From positions 1 to 49,101 of the forward strand of contig JANQKV010000028.1 of assembly GCA_028280945.1 (NCBI GenBank): a stretch of 49,101 bases of DNA, given 5' to 3'. Below the pieces are notes generated by a model that worked only from the letters and a program-made list of their open reading frames with translations, ran no database searches and was not told the DNA's origin. Of the stretch, positions 42,062-49,101 are shown piece after piece. Position 1 is the stretch's first letter. Each line of letters begins with the position of its first letter. Both the position numbers and the translations under genes were made by a program. Source of the DNA: Opitutaceae bacterium. GTDB lineage: Bacteria > Verrucomicrobiota > Verrucomicrobiia > Opitutales > Opitutaceae.

Positions 42062-42910
42062 ATGTCCGCTCCTCAACTCATCCTCGAGGCCAACCTCTGG
42101 AGCCTCACCAACCAACAGAATCCCGATGGCTCCGACTGGAGCACTCTGCAAAAAGTCGAAGCCATCAAGGTGGCCGGGTTTGACGCCTGCACCACCGGCA
42201 TCGGCACCCCCGGCCTGAAAGAGGCCCTCGATGCCACCGGACTGCGCTATGGTGGCTTTTTTGACGCCAGTGCCGTGGAACATTTTGCCCCGCGCATCGC
42301 CGCTTCCCTCGAGCTCGGCGACGGTCCCATCAACTGCCAGCTGGCCGACCATGACACTCCGATCGACGAAGCGGTCGAACTGACCGCCGAACTCATGGCC
42401 GAAGCCGAGCGCCAGGGCGCCCGGGTTTATCTTGAGGTGCACCGTGACACCTGCACCGAGACACCCGAAAAAACCATCGCCATCGCCGAAGGCGTGAAGG
42501 CTCGGACCGGCAAGTATCCACGCGTCAACTACGACTTCTCCCACCCCGCCTCGGTCAAGCACCTCGGTCCCCACAACTACGTGGAGCGGCTGTTCGACAA
42601 CATCCCGCTCTTTCAGGCTTCCACGCTCTGGCATATGCGCCCCTTCAATGGCCACCATTGCCAGGTGCCGGTGACGGACGGCACGGAGAAATTTTCCCCG
42701 GAATACGAAGAGCTGCGTCCGTTCATTCGCAAAGCCTTCGACCTGTGGCTCGCCGGACCGCGCCCGGGCAACACCTTCTGGGCCTGTCCCGAGATTGGTC
42801 CCAAAATCGGCTACGGCTTGAGCTGCTTCCCCGACAGCTGGCACGAGGCCCGGGAACTCGGCAAGGACCTGCGCGTCCTCTGGAACGAAGCGCTCGCCGA
42901 GGCCGACTAG
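42062..42910 (+). CDS. Sugar-phosphate isomerase/epimerase-like TIM-barrel protein
   Basis: A 282-aa protein of the xylose isomerase-like/AP endonuclease 2 superfamily. Candidate metal ligands lie in VYLEVHRD (Glu), RVNYDFSHP (Asp, His), HMRPFNGHH (His) and CPEIGPK (Glu), in the order expected of the family. Members epimerise or isomerise keto-sugars, dehydrate inositols, or cleave DNA; here sugar metabolism is the most likely. It sits 51 bp after the unknown 115-aa gene and 14 bp before the molybdoenzyme, so it belongs to the same operon. It could act on the demethylated sugar, which is inference. Confidence 0.75.
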   Translation: MSAPQLILEANLWSLTNQQNPDGSDWSTLQKVEAIKVAGFDACTTGIGTPGLKEALDATGLRYGGFFDASAVEHFAPRIAASLELGDGPINCQLADHDTPIDEAVELTAELMAEAERQGARVYLEVHRDTCTETPEKTIAIAEGVKARTGKYPRVNYDFSHPASVKHLGPHNYVERLFDNIPLFQASTLWHMRPFNGHHCQVPVTDGTEKFSPEYEELRPFIRKAFDLWLAGPRPGNTFWACPEIGPKIGYGLSCFPDSWHEARELGKDLRVLWNEALAEAD

Positions 42911-42924
42911 GCGCCGGTCCTTCC

Positions 42925-45231
<2,307 letters not shown>

Positions 45232-45252
45232 CGAAACCACTCCACGGCTGGA

Positions 45253-45643
45253 TTTTGTCACAGAGGGCACAGAGCAGACACCGAGATCACGGAGACACAA
45301 GGCGAAGCGCGACCACCAATTCAGCTACTGTCATGAAACCAACCAAGAAGGTCGCCCGGTTAACTGTTATTTTGATTGGTCTCTTGTGTATAACAGCCTG
45401 CAGCACACCGCCGCTCGAAGATCATGGTCAAACTCGATTTGAACAAGAAGAGGATCGCGTGCCCGATCGCCTCAAACGGGGCTAGTCGAAGTCGCCCCCA
45501 GAACCATGGCATGGTCCTGCCAAGTCTGAGAACTAAGTCTGGTTGTGATTTGCGTCAGCCCTGATGCCCTGCCCTGACACCAGGCCTCAACAGGCGAAAG
45601 GCTCAGTGAACTCTAGGCCTCCTTTGTGTTCTCTGTGACAAAA
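45253..45643. repeat. Inverted 13-bp repeat TTTTGTCACAGAG flanking a small lipoprotein gene
   Basis: One copy lies at 45253-45265 and its exact reverse complement at 45631-45643. Both are embedded in longer CACAGAG-rich stretches (45258-45285 and 45622-45640). They bracket the 50-aa lipoprotein gene and lie in otherwise empty DNA. They may be remnants of a repeat family; no transposase or target-site duplication is seen. Confidence 0.45.
45333..45485 (+). CDS. Very small lipoprotein
   Basis: The ATG at 45333 gives a 50-aa product with basic start MKPTKKVARL, a hydrophobic core and a lipobox-like CITAC, so the mature lipoprotein would be about 30 residues, acidic and basic mixed (HGQTRFEQEEDRVPD). 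Short lipoproteins of this size exist (entericidin-like), but no homology is claimed. Because it lies between CACAGAG repeats and is short, a spurious gene cannot be excluded. Confidence 0.5.
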   Translation: MKPTKKVARLTVILIGLLCITACSTPPLEDHGQTRFEQEEDRVPDRLKRG

Positions 45644-45664
45644 AATCCGTGCCTCTCAGTCGCC

Positions 45665-46744
45665 CTATCGCGCAGCGTCAGCGACTTCCTGGGCGCGAAG
45701 GGAGATTTCAGCCGACTTGAAGATATGCTCCTGGGTCATCGCGTTGTCGGTGCCGTGAATCAGGTCGAGAATCATTTCGCCAAAAAACGGGAAGCCTACG
45801 TTGTCGGCACACTCAATGAGTTGACTGCCGTCGTCGTTGACCAAGTAGATGCGATCACGCGGATCACCGGGTTGCTGCGGATCCCAATATTTGCGGATCT
45901 CGAGCGTGCCCTTCGTGCCGACGACAAACACGCGACCGTCGCCCCAGACCGGTGAGTTGTCGTGAGTGAACCAATCCACCCGAAAGTAACCCGATGCTCC
46001 GCTGCTCATCGTGTAGGAAACCTCGCCGAAATCCTCAAACTCCGGTTTGTCGGGACTCGCGAAATTCGCCACCCGAGCGAAGTTGATTTTGGCATCAGTT
46101 GATCCGGTGAAGGTCAGCAACTGGTCGCACTGGTGGGAGCCAATGTCGGTCAGAATGCCGCCATATTCCTCCTTGCGCCAAAACCAGTCGGGGCGGCTGT
46201 CCTTGGACAAACGATGCGGCGCGAGATTGATCACCTGAACCACCTCACCAATGGCGCCGCCTTGAATGAGTTCCGTGGCTTTGACCGCGGACTCCACATG
46301 CAGGCGTTCGCTGAAGTAGACCATGTAACGCCGCCCTGTTTCCGCAACCTTGGCCTTCACCTCCTCCAATTGGGTCAGAGTGGTGAAGGGACATTTGTCC
46401 GTGAAGTAATCCTTTCCGGCCTCCATCACGCGCATACCGATTCCCGCCCGCAGATGGGGAATGGCCGCCGCCGCCACCAACTTGATCTCCGGGTCAGCCA
46501 AAACGTCTTCGAATGAATCAGCCACCGGGGTTTCCGGGTGTTTTTCCAGAAACGCCTTCACTTTGGCCGGGTCAGGATCGAAGACACAGCGCAGCGTGGC
46601 TCCCGCTTCGAGCAATCCATTCACCTGCCCGTAGATGTGGCCGTGATCCAGATGGGTCGCGGCAAAATAGAACTCGCCGGGAGCAACCACCTGGGTCGCA
46701 GCTTTGGCTTGGGGGGCGTAATCGAATCCGGTTTTGGCAGACAT
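45665..46744 (-). CDS. Gfo/Idh/MocA-family oxidoreductase
   Basis: A 359-aa protein from the ATG at 46744. The overall pattern fits the family: N-terminal Rossmann domain, YFTDKCPFTTLTQLEE with the family Lys (normally EKP), WFWRKEEYGGILTDIGSHQCDQ with the conserved Gly-Gly and Asp-x-Gly-x-H catalytic segment, and a C-terminal beta-sheet domain. The dinucleotide loop is unusual, reading FAATHLDHGHIYG rather than GxGxxG. Such enzymes oxidise or epimerise sugars and inositols with NAD(P). It is divergent from the rhamnose genes across a 264-bp region and may act on the same sugar. Confidence 0.85.
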   Translation of the reverse strand: MSAKTGFDYAPQAKAATQVVAPGEFYFAATHLDHGHIYGQVNGLLEAGATLRCVFDPDPAKVKAFLEKHPETPVADSFEDVLADPEIKLVAAAAIPHLRAGIGMRVMEAGKDYFTDKCPFTTLTQLEEVKAKVAETGRRYMVYFSERLHVESAVKATELIQGGAIGEVVQVINLAPHRLSKDSRPDWFWRKEEYGGILTDIGSHQCDQLLTFTGSTDAKINFARVANFASPDKPEFEDFGEVSYTMSSGASGYFRVDWFTHDNSPVWGDGRVFVVGTKGTLEIRKYWDPQQPGDPRDRIYLVNDDGSQLIECADNVGFPFFGEMILDLIHGTDNAMTQEHIFKSAEISLRAQEVADAAR

Positions 46745-46868
46745 GGTGAAGCAATTGAAATGACCCTTTGAGGCTCACGGATGAATCTTCAATTGGCTAG
46801 CGGAGAACGGTCCCTTTCCACGAAAAACCTGGGCGCTCTCACTCGGGCAGGGGCATCCCCGATGTTAC

Positions 46869-46895
46869 TGATCATTTTTTGTATGTTTTTGATCA
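46869..46895. promoter_or_regulatory. Two TGATCA palindromes 21 bp apart in the rhaB/Gfo-Idh divergent region
   Basis: Exact TGATCA hexamers at 46869-46874 and 46890-46895 are separated by a T-rich spacer. The centre-to-centre distance of 21 bp equals two helical turns. They lie 114-140 bp upstream of rhaB and 125-151 bp upstream of the Gfo/Idh gene. They may be a regulator site; inference only. Confidence 0.35.
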
Positions 46896-47008
46896 AACCA
46901 TCTATTCCCTTGGACTCAAATCACGTCCATATTTCTGCTCAATTGACCCCAAACCGATCGAATCACATTCTTGGCAGAATCAGTATTTAATCTTTTCCCT
47001 CCCCCTTC

Positions 47009-48451
47009 ATGCCTGCCCCAACTTCCCCCGTCTACTGTGCCGCCGTCGATCTTGGAGCCACGTCGGGACGGGTCATTTTGGGCTCATGGGCAAACGGCTC
47101 TCTGACCACACAGGAGGTTCATCGTTTTCCAAATGAAGTCAGGGCGCTTAATGGTCATGCTTATTGGGACATTCCAGGCCTGTGGCAGCAGGTGCAGCAA
47201 GGCTTGGTGCACGCCGCCGGATCCATCCCGGCCGGCGGTAAACTCGCCTCTGTGGGAGTGGATACCTGGGGCGTCGATCACGTGCTGACCGATGCGACCG
47301 GCAACCCAGTATATCCGTTTTTTGCCTACCGGGACGATCGCACCCAGCAGCTGCTGGCCGACCTGCAGGCCCATCCCGGGCAATTGCGCCGGATCTACCG
47401 CGCGACCGGCATCCCGGCCGTATTCTACAACACCTCGCTGCAACTTGCCGCCGCCGTCGCGGCCCACCCCGGCCTCAAACGGACCGCTGCCCGCTGTCTC
47501 TTCCTGCCTGATTACTTCAATTTTTTGCTCTCCGGCAAAATGTCCAATGGTCAAAGCATCGCCGGCACCGCGCAACTGTTGGACATCTCCCGCGGGGGGT
47601 GGTCGGCCGCCACGCTGCGCCACTTCAAAATCCCGCCTTCCTGGCTCGGGGCTCCCACTCGCACCGGCAAGAACCTGGGGCCGGTAAAAGGCATCGCCGC
47701 CCTCAAGGGCACCAGGGTAATCGCCGTCCCGGGCCACGACACCACCTGCGCCTATGACGCGATTCCGGCCGCCGCCGATGGTTCCGACATCCTGCTGAGC
47801 TCCGGCACCTGGTCCATTGTCGGCATGGAATCTGATCGCGCCCTGCTGTCCGACGAAGCGCTTGCCGCCCGCATCGCCAATGATCAAACCGGCCGCGGAG
47901 AGATCCGTCCGCTCGCCAACGTGACCGGCCTTTGGCTGATGGAGCAGACCCTGCGCGAGTTTGCCGCCCGCCCCACCACCACCGGCCAATGGAATAAACT
48001 GGTTTCAGCCGCCGCCAGGTTACCCGCCCCCTCCCGGTTGCTGGATGTCAACGATCCCGCCTTCGGTAATCCGCCGTCCATGCGCGCCGCCATCAATGCC
48101 CAGCTCAAGCGCCACCGTGTCAAACCTCCCCAAGAGCTGGTGGAATATGTCCGTCTTATCTGCGACTCCCTGGGCCAGGGACACGCGGACGTGGTGGCCC
48201 GGCTCGCCCGCCTTTCAGGCTGCACCTTCAAGCGCATCATCATGGTGGGAGGAGGCGCCAAGAACAAACTACTCTGTCAGGCCACGGCGAACGCCACGGC
48301 CCTGCCTCTCATGGCCTGCGAAGTGGAAGGCTCGGCCGTGGGCAACATCGCCAACCAACTCATTGCCCTGCGCGTCGTCAAAAACCTCGCCACCTTCCGC
48401 CAACTCCTGTTGCCGCAGCTTAAAACCCGCACCTTCAAACCCAAACGCTGA
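47009..48451 (+). CDS. rhaB: Rhamnulokinase
   Basis: A 480-aa FGGY-family sugar kinase from the ATG at 47009. AVDLGATSGRV at residues 12-22 is the phosphate-1 motif in the form typical of rhamnulokinase. GVDTWGVDHVL near residues 83-93, then FFAYRDDRT, are sugar-binding segments; GHDTTCAYDAIPA, LLSSGTWSIVG and MVGGGAKN are ATP-binding segments. It phosphorylates L-rhamnulose to L-rhamnulose 1-phosphate in the cytosol. It is followed 100 bp later by L-rhamnose isomerase. The aldolase is not in the window. The FGGY family is certain; rhamnulokinase is favoured by the motif and by the neighbouring isomerase. Confidence 0.92.
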   Translation: MPAPTSPVYCAAVDLGATSGRVILGSWANGSLTTQEVHRFPNEVRALNGHAYWDIPGLWQQVQQGLVHAAGSIPAGGKLASVGVDTWGVDHVLTDATGNPVYPFFAYRDDRTQQLLADLQAHPGQLRRIYRATGIPAVFYNTSLQLAAAVAAHPGLKRTAARCLFLPDYFNFLLSGKMSNGQSIAGTAQLLDISRGGWSAATLRHFKIPPSWLGAPTRTGKNLGPVKGIAALKGTRVIAVPGHDTTCAYDAIPAAADGSDILLSSGTWSIVGMESDRALLSDEALAARIANDQTGRGEIRPLANVTGLWLMEQTLREFAARPTTTGQWNKLVSAAARLPAPSRLLDVNDPAFGNPPSMRAAINAQLKRHRVKPPQELVEYVRLICDSLGQGHADVVARLARLSGCTFKRIIMVGGGAKNKLLCQATANATALPLMACEVEGSAVGNIANQLIALRVVKNLATFRQLLLPQLKTRTFKPKR

Positions 48452-48551
48452 TCCCCCCACAGCGCCCCCTGCCTGCGACCCTACGAATTAAAAACCCGAA
48501 CCGTCGAACGGCATCCCACCAATCGTAATTCGAAAATCCAAAATCCTTCTC

Positions 48552-49101
48552 ATGCCCACCACCAAACAAGTTTCCGCCGCCTATAAACTCGCCCGCCAAG
48601 CCTACGCCGACCATGGCGTCGACACGGAGAAAGCGATCAAGCAGGCCCTCTCCCTTTCGATCTCATTGCACTGCTGGCAGGCTGACGACGTGGCCGGGCT
48701 CGAACCGCCCCGCGAAGGTCTCGACGGCGGTGGCATCATGGCCACCGGCGGTTATCCCGGCCGCGCCCGCAACGGTGACGAAATGCGCCAGGACGCGAGC
48801 AAGGTGCTCTCGCTGCTACCCGGCAGACAACGGTTCAACCTGCACGCGTTCTACGCCGAAACGGAGGGTGAATTCGTTGACCGCGACGCCCTCGAACCAC
48901 AGCACTTCGTCCAATGGGTCGCTTGGGCCAAGGCGGAAAAAATTGGGCTCGACTTCAACCCCACCTATTTCGCCCACCCGCTCGCCAACGACGGCTTCAC
49001 CTTGTCCCACGCGAGTAAACCCGTGCGCCAATTCTGGATCGATCACGCCAAGGCCTGCCGCCGCATCGCCGAGCACTTTGCGACCAGGCTGCGCTCACCC
49101 T
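48552..49101 (+). CDS. rhaA: L-rhamnose isomerase, N-terminal part (3' end outside window)
   Basis: The ATG at 48552 opens a frame that runs off the right end of the window (about 183 of the usual ~420 residues). SISLHCWQADDVAGLE and LDGGGIMATGGYPGRARNGDE are hallmark RhaA segments, and GLDFNPTYFAHPLANDG later supports the call. RhaA converts L-rhamnose to L-rhamnulose using Mn2+. With rhaB it indicates a rhamnose catabolic operon. Confidence 0.93.
   Translation, partial: MPTTKQVSAAYKLARQAYADHGVDTEKAIKQALSLSISLHCWQADDVAGLEPPREGLDGGGIMATGGYPGRARNGDEMRQDASKVLSLLPGRQRFNLHAFYAETEGEFVDRDALEPQHFVQWVAWAKAEKIGLDFNPTYFAHPLANDGFTLSHASKPVRQFWIDHAKACRRIAEHFATRLRSP

Noticed and set aside
45486-45664. A tRNA or other structured RNA gene in this gap
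   Set aside because: No cloverleaf-like pairing or CCA-type end was seen; only the CACAGAG repeat is notable.

Overview
The window looks like chromosome from a polysaccharide-degrading member of the Verrucomicrobiota, most likely Opitutales-like. This placement is inferred from gene content: a TonB-dependent receptor ending in aromatic F, a GxGYxYP protein, a Tat-exported heparinase-like lyase, many DegT/Gfo-Idh/amidohydrolase-type sugar enzymes, rhamnose genes, GC-rich genes and few Shine-Dalgarno sequences. No rRNA, tRNA, CRISPR array, transposase or integrase was seen.

Layout. (1) 1-9025, plus strand: a glycan uptake and breakdown set, namely a truncated TonB-dependent receptor, a small exported protein, a GxGYxYP putative glycoside hydrolase, a heparinase II/III-like lyase and a sodium:solute symporter. 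(2) 9026-13170: an AT-rich island. Two paralogous, outward-facing small secreted proteins (9213-9533 and 12598-12924) share a 12-bp palindrome at nearly the same distance upstream of their starts. They flank a two-gene operon (isochorismatase-like hydrolase and DegT aminotransferase). (3) 13173-22491: a fused MFS/spermidine-synthase/TPR membrane protein, then two divergent operons. The minus-strand operon holds two amidohydrolase-fold proteins (one with its metal ligands lost), a DegT aminotransferase and a D-2-hydroxyacid dehydrogenase. The plus-strand operon holds an SDR-type epimerase and a DHDPS-family aldolase. (4) 22657-28333: an ASPIC/UnbV FG-GAP protein, a sialidase-like protein with a novel N-terminal half, a BamE-like lipoprotein and a DUF533 protein.

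(5) 28416-45231 is the most interesting part. An AraC regulator separates a minus-strand pair (six-hairpin glycosidase and enolase-superfamily dehydratase) from an eleven-gene plus-strand operon. That operon encodes every component expected of a corrinoid-dependent demethylase: a UroD-type methyltransferase I, a corrinoid protein, a pterin-dependent methyltransferase II and a RACo-type reductive activator. It also has a MetF-MetV fusion, a stand-alone methionine-synthase-type B12-activation domain, an amidohydrolase, a possible NifU/IscU-like protein, an unknown 115-aa protein, a TIM-barrel isomerase and an FdhF/YdeP molybdoenzyme. The UroD-like protein lacks all three zinc ligands known from MtaA/MtbA.

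(6) 45333-49101: a small lipoprotein, a Gfo/Idh/MocA oxidoreductase and, divergently, rhamnulokinase and L-rhamnose isomerase (cut by the window end). My working hypothesis is that this region releases an O-methylated (deoxy)sugar from a glycan, removes the methyl group through the corrinoid system, oxidises the C1 unit via tetrahydrofolate towards CO2, and feeds the sugar into rhamnose-type catabolism. The gene families are visible in the sequence; the substrate and the link to rhamnose are inference.
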